From the IMG/VR virus record IMGVR_UViG_3300042876_000313, positions 1-64,000 of that record: a stretch of DNA of 64,000 nucleotides; one strand, written 5' to 3'. The notes under the pieces were generated by a model. It was not told the DNA's origin. It did no database searches and saw only the letters and a list, made by a program, of their open reading frames with translations. Positions within the stretch are counted from its first letter, which is position 1, and each line of letters begins with the position of its first letter. Shown in pieces: positions 7,807-16,228 of the stretch. The DNA comes from a virus. The position numbers and the translations under genes are program-made.

Positions 7807-7956
7807 TTAGCCTTTCATCAAGCAGACAATTAGACCGACAACCAGCAGGCCGATGGACAGCACAATCAGTCGCTCAATTTGACGACTGGCCCAGGCGTGC
7901 TTTCGCTCGATCTCCATTTCGGCTTGCTCCCGTTCGATTTCGCGTTGCGTCATCAT
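7807..7956 (-). CDS. Small single-span membrane protein, 49 aa
   Basis: ATG 7956 (or 7953), one base after the upstream stop. A charged helix (Q-R-E-I-E-R-E-Q-A-E-M-E-I-E-R) precedes a C-terminal hydrophobic span I-V-L-S-I-G-L-L-V-V-G-L-I-V-C. Unknown role. Confidence 0.55.
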   Translation of the reverse strand: MMTQREIEREQAEMEIERKHAWASRQIERLIVLSIGLLVVGLIVCLMKG

Positions 7957-7957
7957 G

Positions 7958-8356
7958 CTAGCTGCCCTCCTTCTCGCACAGGGCGATGGCCGCCTCGACT
8001 TCATCATGTGCCAGACGGTCGCCCGGCCCTTGGTCGGGAGTCATGGCCACATGGTCGGCCAAGTAGGGCAGCGCACGCTTGCAGGCGGCCAGCAGCAAAG
8101 GCGCGGCAGCGATAAGTCGGGCGTTAAACTTGTTTTCTTCCGGCGTGTTCGATGGACTGCGGCAGTCCGCGATCTGGTTTCCGTTCTGGTCATAGACAAT
8201 CGGGCCGGGTTTAAGGCCGACGTGCCAAGCCTTAATCGTTTTCAGCTTATCGAACCTCTCCCGCGATTCAATTAGCAGTATCTCCCGGCATTGCCGGAAG
8301 TTAATGCCGTGCGCCTTTTGCGCGGCCCTTGCCTGCTTGTTCAGGTGATTACTCAT
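7958..8356 (-). CDS. NARLIAAAP-family phage protein, 132 aa
   Basis: The motif N-A-R-L-I-A-A-A-P-L-L-L-A-A followed by a C-terminal helix ending A-L-C-E-K-E-G belongs to a widespread phage early-gene family of unknown function. Similar helices occur here at 8392-8751, 10285-10689 and 13358-13645, so the family is duplicated in this arm. Its leader, CCAAACGACTAAGAAT before the ATG, is repeated before 10689. Confidence 0.65.
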   Translation of the reverse strand: MSNHLNKQARAAQKAHGINFRQCREILLIESRERFDKLKTIKAWHVGLKPGPIVYDQNGNQIADCRSPSNTPEENKFNARLIAAAPLLLAACKRALPYLADHVAMTPDQGPGDRLAHDEVEAAIALCEKEGS

Positions 8357-8391
8357 ATTCTTAGTCGTTTGGTTTTGCGGTTGGTGGTTTA

Positions 8392-8751
8392 TTAAATCTC
8401 GACCTCTTGCGCGGCGGCCAAAGTAGCGCGGGCATTGGCCAGGGCTTTGCAGTTCCTAAGCCCGTCATGCGTTGCCGACTGGTTTATCAGCCCGCTTGCT
8501 AGCAGGATCATGGTTTCCAATTCCGATACCAGCGCGGGCAGGTGGTTCGCACAGTGGGCGAGGTAGTAGGCATCTGCTTTTTGCTGCCCTTCCTTGGTTG
8601 AGGGTATCACTTCCGCAATGGTTTCCTCATAGGATTCACCACCATCCTCGTTGTGCTGCACGTTAATCCCAAGCGTGTCTCCGCTTCGGATAGGTGCACC
8701 GACATATCGCCTGCCCTTCGTAATCCCGGCCATCAGTTCAATCAGTTTCAT
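8392..8751 (-). CDS. Hypothetical early protein, 119 aa
   Basis: Start ATG 8751 chosen because the upstream in-frame part is repeated leader sequence. An N-terminal strand region (G-D-T-L-G-I-N-V) leads to a helix L-P-A-L-V-S-E-L-E-T-M and C-terminal L-A-N-A-R-A-T-L-A-A-A, similar in kind to the NARLIAAAP proteins around it. Function unknown. Confidence 0.6.
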   Translation of the reverse strand: MKLIELMAGITKGRRYVGAPIRSGDTLGINVQHNEDGGESYEETIAEVIPSTKEGQQKADAYYLAHCANHLPALVSELETMILLASGLINQSATHDGLRNCKALANARATLAAAQEVEI

Positions 8752-8842
8752 AATTTGTCGTTTGGTTTGTTGGTTTTCGTGTCGTGCAACCGTCTGTTTA
8801 ACCGTCCCGTCTGCCGCACCCGCAGGCCGGCAGAGGGGGCGA

Positions 8843-9025
8843 TTATTTGATGTACGCATTGACGCCCACCACCACCAGCTTGCCCTCGACCAGGAGCGCC
8901 GTCGCCTGGTTGCCGTGACTGCTCGCCACGATCTTGGTTTTCCCGGTCTTGGAATTGACCGGCACAGGATTAACCGGCAACGTGATTACCAGGTTGCCGC
9001 CGATGATTTCCGCTTTGATGCTCAT
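8843..9025 (-). CDS. Conserved small phage protein, 60 aa
   Basis: ATG 9025. L-V-I-T-L-P-V, then K-T-G-K-T-K-I-V-A-S-S-H-G-N-Q-A-T and V-V-V-G-V-N-A-Y-I-K form the all-beta pattern of a common small phage protein of unknown function. Confidence 0.65.
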   Translation of the reverse strand: MSIKAEIIGGNLVITLPVNPVPVNSKTGKTKIVASSHGNQATALLVEGKLVVVGVNAYIK

Positions 9026-9057
9026 TTGCTTTGCCTTTCGTGTTTGTTGTTTAACCG

Positions 9058-9348
9058 TCAAAAGCACTCTGAATTTTGGTGATGCACCGATTTACAACGT
9101 GGGCAAAGTCTCACTCCCGCCATGTAATCCCGCTGCCGTTTCCATTTGAGCCGGGTTGCCGTGCTAACCCGCAATGGATCAAATGTTCCCGGAAGCTTTC
9201 CGTGCCGACCATCGCCAACGTGAGGAAACCGCAGATCGTAAACCTCGGACAGAAACCAGTGGTATAAATCGCCCGCCGCAAAGAAAAGTGATCCCAAGCT
9301 TCCAACTCTGGCTATCCGGTGCAATTCTCTGAATTTTGTTCTGCTCAT
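9058..9348 (-). CDS. Hypothetical protein with C-terminal zinc motif, 96 aa
   Basis: ATG 9348. Basic N-terminus; the C-terminus reads C-P-R-C-K-S-V-H-H-Q-N-S-E-C, a compact CxxC...HH...C metal site. Function unknown. Confidence 0.55.
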   Translation of the reverse strand: MSRTKFRELHRIARVGSLGSLFFAAGDLYHWFLSEVYDLRFPHVGDGRHGKLPGTFDPLRVSTATRLKWKRQRDYMAGVRLCPRCKSVHHQNSECF

Positions 9349-9378
9349 TTTCGTGTTGTGCAACTGCGTTTTTGGTTT
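9348..9378 (-). repeat. 31-bp intergenic leader repeat, copy A
   Basis: The 31 bp here are identical to 10706-10736. Both lie in intergenic leaders of leftward early genes; the core on the plus strand is GTGTTGTGCAACTGCG. Shorter matches are at 8778-8805 and 9694-9712. Possible promoter or translation leader, or a recombination linker between mosaic genes. Confidence 0.6.
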
Positions 9379-9379
9379 T

Positions 9380-9691
9380 TTATCTGCCCAATCGTTTATC
9401 CGACATTGCCGACCGCCATTCCTCCGCCCAAGCGTAGGCATCAGCTGCCGACATGTCGCAAGGCCCAATCACCCGGCCTGGCGTGCGAAGGATGAAATCA
9501 AACAGCGCCATGCGTTGCCCGTCTTTCATTAAGGCGGTTCTGGTGAATTGCTCACGGTGAATAAACCCCACCCCAAACAATCCGAAGTCAACGCGCACCG
9601 CCTCCGCTCGCAAATGCGCGGGCATGTCTTTTTTGAAAGCCCAAACCTTTGGGTGCAAGTAACCTCCGCCAATCCATTTGTAAGTTATCAT
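9380..9691 (-). CDS. Hypothetical early protein, 103 aa
   Basis: ATG 9691. Y-K-W-I-G-G-G-Y start, aromatic-rich core (F-G-L-F-G-V-G-F), and a C-terminal acidic/aromatic helix A-A-D-A-Y-A-W-A-E-E-W. No family recognised. Confidence 0.6.
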   Translation of the reverse strand: MITYKWIGGGYLHPKVWAFKKDMPAHLRAEAVRVDFGLFGVGFIHREQFTRTALMKDGQRMALFDFILRTPGRVIGPCDMSAADAYAWAEEWRSAMSDKRLGR

Positions 9692-9756
9692 TTTGCGTTT
9701 TTGGTTTAACCGTCAACTTCTGCCCAGTCCCCCAGGCCGGGCAGTGGGTTGATGGT

Positions 9757-9945
9757 TTAATTGATCCGCAGATATTTCGTGCCTTTGGGCATCCGCTTTA
9801 CCGGCGGAAGTCCATCGTGCGACCTGGCGCTGTTATACTGCGCGAGGGCATTGCCCCGGTACGTTTCCAAGTAGGCACCCGAACAAACGTCCGAATGGCT
9901 GCCCTGTTCCATTGTCGGCGGCACCGTGAATTTGTATTTGCTCAT
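9757..9945 (-). CDS. Hypothetical early protein, 62 aa
   Basis: ATG 9945, after a leader in the same A-rich style as its neighbours. The sequence S-K-Y-K-F-T-V-P-P-T and R-M-P-K-G-T-K-Y-L-R-I suggests strands. Unknown. Confidence 0.5.
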   Translation of the reverse strand: MSKYKFTVPPTMEQGSHSDVCSGAYLETYRGNALAQYNSARSHDGLPPVKRMPKGTKYLRIN

Positions 9946-10016
9946 ATTGTTTTGGTTTTGGTTCACTGTCACCCGTTGGCCTAGCCTCACCCGAAGCCGG
10001 CCAAGGGGTGAAGGTG

Positions 10017-10283
10017 TCACCAGTCGGCCAGCAGTTCCCGCGCTTTGGCCAGCTTATCAGCCGGCACACCCCGCGCCAGCGGTGCGACCTCCGCACGTGT
10101 GGCTGGTCTGGTGGCCTTATGGGTAAGGTGTGGCGTGCATCCGCCGTGCTGGCCAACGTGCTGGTAGCTGTTGCAAGTCCATCCCGTAGAATCCGCAGGC
10201 TCCAATGGAAACATTGCAATCACAGGATCAGCCCCACCATCCTTAAACGTCCGGTAAATGACCGCAGTTTTTTCAGGTTTCAT
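10017..10283 (-). CDS. Conserved phage protein, 88 aa
   Basis: ATG 10283, one base after the upstream stop (ATG 10295 is an alternative). A-V-I-Y-R-T-F-K-D-G then I-A-M-F-P-L-E-P and S-Y-Q-H-V-G-Q-H-G-G-C-T-P match a very common phage early protein of unknown function. Confidence 0.75.
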   Translation of the reverse strand: MKPEKTAVIYRTFKDGGADPVIAMFPLEPADSTGWTCNSYQHVGQHGGCTPHLTHKATRPATRAEVAPLARGVPADKLAKARELLADW

Positions 10284-10284
10284 A

Positions 10285-10689
10285 TTACTTTCCATCCTTT
10301 TCGCACAGGGCGAGGGCGGCGCGGGTAAGTTTTGCGGCGTCGGAAAATGCCTTCACAGCATTGTCACGAACAGATTGCTTTGCCAAACTTTCAACCTCGC
10401 ATGGTCTGGTGGGCACATTCGCCCATGACTCCATGAATATCGCACAGCCAAGCAGCACTTCCAGCAGCGCGTCCCGCTGGCGCTTGGTTTCGGGGGCGGC
10501 GGCATAATCACAGTCCGATTTGAAGTAAACCGCGCTCTCGGCATGGCCCCGGTTTTTGGTGTAGTAGTAAGCTTCCGACTCGGAATCAAGGATCGCCAGA
10601 ATTTTCCCGTCCGGGTTGACGACCAACCAATTAAGGCTTTGACCGTCTCGCGCCTGAATCGGCACCTGCATTTTGTTTTGTTCGCTCAT
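10285..10689 (-). CDS. Hypothetical early protein, 134 aa
   Basis: ATG 10689 with the repeated leader. N-terminal beta region (W-L-V-V-N-P-D-G-K-I-L-A-I-L), then helical R-Q-R-D-A-L-L-E-V-L-L-G-C and a C-terminal A-L-A-L-C-E-K-D-G, which echoes the end of the protein at 7958-8356. Likely a divergent NARLIAAAP relative. Confidence 0.55.
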   Translation of the reverse strand: MSEQNKMQVPIQARDGQSLNWLVVNPDGKILAILDSESEAYYYTKNRGHAESAVYFKSDCDYAAAPETKRQRDALLEVLLGCAIFMESWANVPTRPCEVESLAKQSVRDNAVKAFSDAAKLTRAALALCEKDGK

Positions 10690-10705
10690 ATTCTTAGTCG
10701 TTTGG

Positions 10706-10736
10706 TTTTCGTGTTGTGCAACTGCGTTTTTGGTTT
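10706..10736 (-). repeat. 31-bp intergenic leader repeat, copy B
   Basis: Identical to 9348-9378, between the methylase-like gene and the 134-aa gene. Confidence 0.6.
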
Positions 10737-10749
10737 AACCGTCAGATTA

Positions 10750-11382
10750 TTACGCGTTCAGCAGCACTAAGGCCGCGCCGATCCCCGTCCCGCTTTCCTT
10801 GAAGCTGCCCGCCGGGAGACTGACCCACATCGCCGCCCCCGCGAACGCTTCCCGCCGCCGTCGTTCATCCATGCACACCGCCGCCAGCCGTCCACCAGGC
10901 CGGACAAACCGCAAGGCGTGTTGGATGTGGCGAATGTCGGCCCGCAAATGAAACGGCGGATTCATTATCACGGCGTCAAATTGCCCCAGGTCATCCGGAG
11001 TAAGGCTCAGGAAATCGCGCTGCTTGATCGTCACCCCGTCCCGGTTCTGCCGGTACAGTTCCGCCGCGCACTCTGGCGCCTGCTCGACTGCTACGACCTC
11101 GCCCGGCGAGAATGGCAAGACCGCATCCAGCAACCGGCCAAGGCCCGCCGATGGCTCAAGCACCCTGGCCCCCGGCTTCAAGTCTAGGAGCGCGGCCAAC
11201 TGGGCAGCGACCGCAACCGGCGTTTGGAAAAGCTGATAGACGGACACCGCACGCGGGGCTGTCCCGTTTTCGTGTCGTCCCGCCATACGATCAAAGCGCG
11301 GGCGCATTTCCTGCATGGCGAATCCGGCGGCGTCGTTCTCCATGCGGAGACTGTGTAAGCGGTTGAATGTTTCGGCGTTCAT
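10750..11382 (-). CDS. SAM-dependent methyltransferase, N6-adenine type
   Basis: 210 residues; ATG 11382 overlaps the upstream TGA (ATGA). Motif I is V-L-E-P-S-A-G-L-G-R-L-L, and motif IV is N-P-P-F in D-A-V-I-M-N-P-P-F, the signature of amino-methyltransferases acting on adenine N6 or similar. No target-recognition domain is evident, so specificity is unclear. Short phage enzymes of this type often sit with DUF3560 proteins, as here. Confidence 0.75.
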   Translation of the reverse strand: MNAETFNRLHSLRMENDAAGFAMQEMRPRFDRMAGRHENGTAPRAVSVYQLFQTPVAVAAQLAALLDLKPGARVLEPSAGLGRLLDAVLPFSPGEVVAVEQAPECAAELYRQNRDGVTIKQRDFLSLTPDDLGQFDAVIMNPPFHLRADIRHIQHALRFVRPGGRLAAVCMDERRRREAFAGAAMWVSLPAGSFKESGTGIGAALVLLNA

Positions 11383-11561
11383 CGCGTACACTCCGGGTTA
11401 AGCATCGTATAAACCAAAAACGCTTGGATTTCCTTGTCGTCCGCCGTCAAAATTCCGGTCGTGCCATCGGAAAACAAAACGCGCATTGATCCATCGTTTT
11501 GCTTTTCCACTGAAACGGCCTTGATTTTTGCCGGTTTAATTACTGTGTTTTGCGATCTCAT
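11379..11561 (-). CDS. Hypothetical protein, 60 aa
   Basis: ATG 11561. Strand-rich: K-I-K-A-V-S-V-E-K-Q, M-R-V-L-F-S-D-G-T-T-G-I-L. Coupled to the methyltransferase. Unknown. Confidence 0.55.
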   Translation of the reverse strand: MRSQNTVIKPAKIKAVSVEKQNDGSMRVLFSDGTTGILTADDKEIQAFLVYTMLNPECTR

Positions 11562-11613
11562 ATTTTTGTTAGTTTTGAAGCCTGCCGCAGCCGAAGCCCG
11601 GCAGGGTTGAAAA

Positions 11614-13287
11614 CTAAGCAAGCTCCCGAACTTCGCTTTGAGCGTAACTGTCCAAGACCGATTGCCCGGCGCTTTCTTTCCAATATTTTTCCGTGGCGTC
11701 CTCGGTGGGCTTGACGTAGGGCTGCCACACCGCCGCCGGCAACGGGTTTTGCGGCTTGTCCGTCAACACAATAACCCGGTCGGCCCGGTTGGTGGTTGAG
11801 CCATCGCCCCAGGTGATCCGCACCTTGCACACCGCCGGCCCAATCCGCTTGGCGCGTTCCGAAGCGTGCCGCGTCCAAAGGTTGCTTTCCCGGTTGCTCA
11901 ATTCGCCGTTGGCGCAAAGCTCCCGCGTTTCCGCCTTGGCAAAGCTGCCTTTGCTGTTGGCCGAATAGACCGCTTGCGGCACCCGGCAGACGGTTGACGG
12001 CTTGAACTGGTCGGAATGGCATTTCCGCGCCTCCGGGCTGGTGTACTCGTTCCGCGCTTCCCATTCCACCCGCGCTCGCTCATTCCAGAGGGCTTGCAGC
12101 CGCTCGGCGTCGGCGTCGGTGGGGTTAATGAGTGGGCACGGCGCTTTTTCCGGCTTGCTGGCCTGGCGCTCGGCCTCCATCGCCTCCAGTTCTGCCAAGT
12201 TCTCAGGCGTCGGCCCGGTGTAGGCGGATTCCGGCAGGCGTTCAGTCTCGATCTGGAACAGTGACCACGACCGCCCCGCCTCTTGTTTGGTGCGATAAGC
12301 CCAACCGGAAACCGGCGGCGCTTTAACAAACACCGAGACAACCCGCCCGGTGGCCGGCGATTTGCACACCTTCACAATAAGCTTTCCGCCGATCCGCCCG
12401 CCCTTCTCAATTTCCACAAAGGCCGCCCGCCCGCCCTGCGCCTTAAGCATTTGGTTTTCATAGGCCAGCCGCAAAGTAAGGTGTTGTGTCCAATCGTCCT
12501 CGGCTGCCGGCTCAGAATGACGGGCCAACCACAGCGCCGCCGCCTGCGCCCCGGTGATCCTGTCCGGGTTATCGTTCCGCAGGTGATCCCACAGCGACGC
12601 CTCTTTGCCGGTAACAGGGTGCGCGTAATCGCTCGAACCGTAACCCATTCCGGCGTAACGCTCGGCAATCATCGTTTGCTTGTCCGGGTCGGTCATGGCC
12701 GCGATCTTCTGCCATGTCTGCCACGTTTTCAGCCGCTCGGCAATGTCCGCCCGGCATTTCCTCAATTCCGCCTCAAGCGTTTTGATCCGCCCCATGCGGA
12801 CACCCGGCGACGACTTATAAAGCGCGTGCGCGATTACTCCCGCCGTCCTGCGCTGCCAGTATTCGGCCTTACTCCAAGCATCCACCGCCCGCCCCGCAAT
12901 GCGATCATGCCGCGCCGCTGCCCGGTCGGCCCTGGCCTGGCTCTGGTAGCCGTGAACCGCTGGCCCGGCGTCGTAACTGTCCGCCTGCCCTGTCGCCTCA
13001 TCCGTCCGTTTGTCGCGGTATTCCCCGAAACGCTCCGCCCGATCCGCCGCCCGTTCCTCTGGCCCCATGTCCTCATCCTCGATAATATCAGCATAAGACA
13101 GCGCCGTGTCACGCCGGGAAGGCGTCCAAGTTGCGGCGAAGTCGCCCCCGCCGGCCTCCCGCTGCTTGTGCAACGCTTTCCAGCCGTCCGCCCGCAGCCG
13201 CTCATACTCGGCACGAGGCACCCGGCCCACATAGAGCCTCAGTTTATTATCTTCCGGGCTATATGTTGCCCTGTTTTCTTCACTCAT
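11614..13287 (-). CDS. DUF3560-domain protein, 557 aa
   Basis: The central R-A-A-D-R-A-E-R-F-G-E-Y and Y-W-Q-R-R-T-A-G-V-I-A-H-A, followed by R-I-K-T-L-E-A-E, is the hallmark of DUF3560, found in phage and plasmid proteins next to methylases. The N-terminal L-R-L-Y-V-G-R-V-P resembles the small strand module that precedes the domain in relatives. The C-terminal ~150 residues look like a separate beta region. Function unknown; a DNA-modification or anti-restriction link has been suggested by neighbourhood only. Confidence 0.7.
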   Translation of the reverse strand: MSEENRATYSPEDNKLRLYVGRVPRAEYERLRADGWKALHKQREAGGGDFAATWTPSRRDTALSYADIIEDEDMGPEERAADRAERFGEYRDKRTDEATGQADSYDAGPAVHGYQSQARADRAAARHDRIAGRAVDAWSKAEYWQRRTAGVIAHALYKSSPGVRMGRIKTLEAELRKCRADIAERLKTWQTWQKIAAMTDPDKQTMIAERYAGMGYGSSDYAHPVTGKEASLWDHLRNDNPDRITGAQAAALWLARHSEPAAEDDWTQHLTLRLAYENQMLKAQGGRAAFVEIEKGGRIGGKLIVKVCKSPATGRVVSVFVKAPPVSGWAYRTKQEAGRSWSLFQIETERLPESAYTGPTPENLAELEAMEAERQASKPEKAPCPLINPTDADAERLQALWNERARVEWEARNEYTSPEARKCHSDQFKPSTVCRVPQAVYSANSKGSFAKAETRELCANGELSNRESNLWTRHASERAKRIGPAVCKVRITWGDGSTTNRADRVIVLTDKPQNPLPAAVWQPYVKPTEDATEKYWKESAGQSVLDSYAQSEVRELA

Positions 13288-13357
13288 AATTTGATCCTTT
13301 CACTTGGGCTTGATTGCCCCCGTGAGCGGCAGCACGCGGCCCCGCTCAAGGGAGAAG

Positions 13358-13645
13358 TCAGGCGGGCGCTTGGCCGGTCGCTTTGGCGATGGCGGCCCGA
13401 ATTTCGGAATGGAGAAGGACATTGCCGGAACCGTTCCGGGCCATTAACGCCGCAACCTTTTCCAGCGCCGCCAGCAGATCAGGCGCCGCCGCGATTAATT
13501 GGGCATTGGCTTGATTCTCCGCCCGCCCGCACCAGTCGCAATCCGCCACCATGCCCGAACTCCCTTGCACCGTTACCCGGCGCTCCGGTTGCTCTGGAAA
13601 AGCGACAACCCGCCAAGGCCCGCTTGTGTAATTGGTTTTGCTCAT
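13358..13645 (-). CDS. NARLIAAAP-family phage protein, 95 aa
   Basis: ATG 13645. G-P-W-R-V-V-A-F then N-A-Q-L-I-A-A-A-P-D-L-L-A-A-L is the archetype of this phage family. C-D-W-C adds a CxxC. Unknown function. Confidence 0.7.
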   Translation of the reverse strand: MSKTNYTSGPWRVVAFPEQPERRVTVQGSSGMVADCDWCGRAENQANAQLIAAAPDLLAALEKVAALMARNGSGNVLLHSEIRAAIAKATGQAPA

Positions 13646-13731
13646 AATTCGCTCTTTAGTTGGTTGATTGATCCGATTTATAGCCGTTCGACTAAACAGC
13701 CCCAGTCCCCAATGCACAACTTCCCGTTGAA

Positions 13732-13932
13732 TTAGGAAATGGATTTATTGAGGGCGTTTTGATGTCGCGCAAGCAACTCCGAAGCCGTGAACCCGTTCAC
13801 CGGTTTTCCGGTGCGCTTCGCTTGCTGGTGCATCGCCAAAAGCTGATCGGCGTTTTTGCCGTATTGCGCCCGGACTTGGGAAGGGGAGCAACCAAACATC
13901 TTAGCAACTTGCGAGACAGTGTAAGTCCTCAT
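13732..13932 (-). CDS. Small HTH protein, 66 aa
   Basis: ATG 13932. T-V-S-Q-V-A-K-M-F-G-C-S-P-S-Q-V-R is a MerR/excisionase-like helix-turn-helix. Likely DNA binding and possibly regulating this leftward cluster. ATG 13947 is an alternative start. Confidence 0.6.
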   Translation of the reverse strand: MRTYTVSQVAKMFGCSPSQVRAQYGKNADQLLAMHQQAKRTGKPVNGFTASELLARHQNALNKSIS

Positions 13933-13936
13933 GGTG

Positions 13937-14107
13937 TTAATTCTCATAATCTCCAATATCGTGACCGTGAAACTCTTTGACCGCCGACCGGATAACCTCA
14001 TAAGCCTTGCGGCTGGCTTCGCTCCCGTAAGGGTTCACTTTTTGGATCGCTTGCTGTTCAGCAATAATCCGGTCAAACTCTGCTTTCGTCATTTTGCTTT
14101 TACTCAT
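13937..14107 (-). CDS. Small hypothetical protein, 56 aa
   Basis: ATG 14107. Helical, charged (K-A-E-F-D-R-I-I-A-E-Q-Q-A-I-Q-K). First gene of the leftward early cluster after the control region. Confidence 0.5.
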   Translation of the reverse strand: MSKSKMTKAEFDRIIAEQQAIQKVNPYGSEASRKAYEVIRSAVKEFHGHDIGDYEN

Positions 14108-14344
14108 GCCATACCCTTTAGCAACCACCATGCCAACACCTTACACCACGAAAACACCAACCTTTAACGTGAACGCTACTTTATAAAGTGTCCCATTTCT
14201 GGACATGTACATTTGAGACTGTCCAACCGCAGGACACAACACCCGGAAAGATAGATAATGAGACTCAATCTCAAACCCTCCACAAATGCCCCAGGATCGT
14301 CTTTGGTTGGATGACCGGCACAAAGACGTGGGCAATATCCGCCC

Positions 14345-14875
14345 GTTTAGCCCTACCCAAGCCCAAGCACGCCGCCAAGCCTTCCCACCAATCACCCCAC
14401 CAACCGATTGACCAGACACCAGAACAACACCCCAAACGACCGGACGCCAGCCAACCCAACCGGATTGCAGGAACTACCCGCAGCCGCTCCTGCAACCAGG
14501 ACGCCGGCCACCTCGCCAACCGGACGACTGCCCGCCCGGCGCCATGATCCACCAACCAACTGGACAGGACGCCGGCCAGGCGATCAGCTAAGCAACCGCA
14601 CACCCGGCCCGGACTGGTGACGACCAACCCGCCAACCAGCACGACGACCGAGCAGCCGAACACCAGATCGGCGCCGACCTTCACCAGCCGACCGGAAAGC
14701 CGGGAAGGTGATCCGCTAACCAGGTGCCCGGCCAAGTCACCCGCCGACCTGCCACCGGGCCGGATGAACTGGACGACGACCGCCACCGCAAGCCAACCGC
14801 CGGCAGGACGCCACCACCAGCACCTAATCAGCCGGCCAACCACACCACCACAACCACGACCACACAAATCGTTGT
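14345..14875 (-). repeat. Second G-rich token array (GG/TGG/CGG words) in a gene-poor region
   Basis: Read on the minus strand, GG doublets recur every 3-8 bases, usually followed by T or C, as in CCGGTTGGGTTGGCTGGCGT (14423-14404). Motif variants such as GGCCGGCGTCCTG recur (14580-14568 and 14510-14498) without exact tandem copies. The 209-codon minus frame across it is a Gly/Leu/Val/Trp/Arg string with no protein character. Unlike 3117-4071 there is no 5-nt phase. It would be the leader of leftward early transcription if the promoter lies near 14900 (inferred). Confidence 0.5.
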
Positions 14876-14878
14876 AAC

Positions 14879-15068
14879 TAGGGCCATTCAGCCCTACCAA
14901 CTAGAGCCATTCAGACTGGATAAATGAACGTATGGTTGGATGTGAATCGTTGCAATTTTTTCACCCACAAAGACTTACACTTGAAACGCAGACACTAGCA
15001 CCGAACGGACCTATCCAAACGGCCCTACTGGACTAGGGCCAAATGGCCCTATCTGACCACGGTGGTCA
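14879..15068. promoter_or_regulatory. Clustered TAGGGCC dyads and a 15-bp palindrome in the control region
   Basis: Half-sites TAGGGCC (14879), GCCCTA (14891), TAGAGCC (14902), GGCCCTA (15021), TAGGGCC (15034) and GGCCCTA (15045) form dyads, including GGCCCTA-6-TAGGGCC. AACTAGGGCCATTCAG and AACTAGAGCCATTCAG are near-identical direct repeats. TGACCAC-G-GTGGTCA (15054-15068) is a perfect palindrome. Suggests repressor operators or iterons; no repressor gene lies directly beside it. Confidence 0.5.
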
Positions 15069-15363
15069 AAAATAACCAATCGTTGAAGTGGCAGGCATTT
15101 GATCCCGTTATTTTTCGTATTTGAGTTACAGTCAGCAGGTTTGGCGAACTCCTGGCCGGCTGGACTGGCGGGCCGATACCGGGGGGAGTCGAGGGGTGGG
15201 CGGGGGTGCGGACCGCGCAATGATATGCCCACTCTCTCTATCTTGGGTTCAGTTGTGCGATTTTGGGGAAAGTTGGCCGGGTGGAGATTTGGGTGGTAAC
15301 GGAAGTGATGGTTGGAATTTTTACAAATTCCCCCAGACCCCCTGATATGGTGATATGATGATG

Positions 15364-15417
15364 TTCTACGGGTGTTCTACTGTTAATCTACGTTTTCTAC
15401 GTAGAATTCTGTTGACA
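15364..15417 (+). promoter_or_regulatory. TTCTAC operator cluster and -35 box before the rightward genes
   Basis: TTCTAC at 15364 and 15375, CTACG near 15388, and the perfect 12-bp palindrome TTCTACGTAGAA (15395-15406), followed by TTGACA at 15412. No good -10 box was found. Between 15068 and 15364 I see no gene, only two GATATG repeats near 15346. Confidence 0.45.
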
Positions 15418-15480
15418 TGGATTGGTTTTTGGTGGATTGTGGGTGAGTGAAAACTGAAACAAAAAACTGAAAGGCCATGT

Positions 15481-16026
15481 ATGGGAGGAATTTACACTTC
15501 GATATTCAACCGGATTATGGACAGCAGCGTGTGGAGTGAGGAACCGCATGTGGTTAAAACGTGGCTGACGTTGCTGTTCAAGAAGAATGAACACCAGCAA
15601 ATATTTGGGACGGCCTACAATATTTCGCGGTGGGCGGTTTTGGATGAGAAGGACGTGATTGAAGCTTTGAAGGTGCTGTCGTCGCCGGACACCCGGCGGT
15701 TGGAGCCTCAACCACATGAGGGAAGGCGGATTCAAAAGATCGAAGGCGGGTGGTTTATCATCAACGGTGAGAACTACGACAAGGAGTTGGCGAAGATTCG
15801 GAACCGCATATCGAAGGCGAACTGGGCGAAGGAAAACCGGGCCGAACAAAAGCTGAAAAAGGGGAATCCTCTGCCTGGTGAAGATGCTTTTGTGAAGGCT
15901 CAAAAAGCTGGTGCGCCGGCTGCGGTTCTGGACAAGTTGAGTGAGCCGGTGGTTCGGAAGCAAGACCCGTCAATTCTGGGCGACTCGGAGACGCAGGATG
16001 ACCAACCTTCCATCACGTCGGTATGA
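15481..16026 (+). CDS. Phage replication-type protein with N-terminal winged helix, 181 aa
   Basis: I-F-N-R-I-M-D-S-S-V-W, V-V-K-T-W-L-T-L-L-F, then E-G-R-R-I-Q-K-I-E-G-G-W-F-I-I-N-G-E-N-Y belong to a familiar phage protein family with similarity to replication initiator N-termini. A charged linker follows. It is the first rightward gene after the control region. Exact role unknown; replication or regulation is inferred. Confidence 0.65.
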   Translation: MGGIYTSIFNRIMDSSVWSEEPHVVKTWLTLLFKKNEHQQIFGTAYNISRWAVLDEKDVIEALKVLSSPDTRRLEPQPHEGRRIQKIEGGWFIINGENYDKELAKIRNRISKANWAKENRAEQKLKKGNPLPGEDAFVKAQKAGAPAAVLDKLSEPVVRKQDPSILGDSETQDDQPSITSV

Positions 16027-16072
16027 TCGTTGAATTATTAGAAAGCCCCGCAAACGTCAGGCGCATTTGGGC

Positions 16073-16228
16073 ATGGTCAAGGGCGGTGATGGGATCGAGT
16101 ACCGCTGCTGGTATTCGGGCGGACGGGTGTGGTTCCGGCGGTGGCATGGCCGGCGTGTCAAAGATGTTTCGGTTTCGTTGGGAGACGTTTACGCTTCTGC
16201 GGTGGGGCAGCGGTTGCTGCCGTTGTGA
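16073..16228 (+). CDS. Small basic protein, 51 aa
   Basis: ATG 16073. G-I-E-Y-R-C-W-Y-S-G-G-R-V-W-F-R-R-W has protein-like alternation, unlike the competing long frame at 16023-16562. Its 3' end overlaps a leftward gene. No family recognised. Confidence 0.4.
   Translation: MVKGGDGIEYRCWYSGGRVWFRRWHGRRVKDVSVSLGDVYASAVGQRLLPL

Noticed and set aside
12283-13647. 454-codon plus-strand frame
   Set aside because: Shadow of the DUF3560 gene on the other strand; Arg/Pro/His-rich without motifs.
14271-14900. 209-codon minus-strand frame
   Set aside because: Low-complexity Gly/Val/Leu/Trp/Arg product produced by the GG-word array; no protein-like features.
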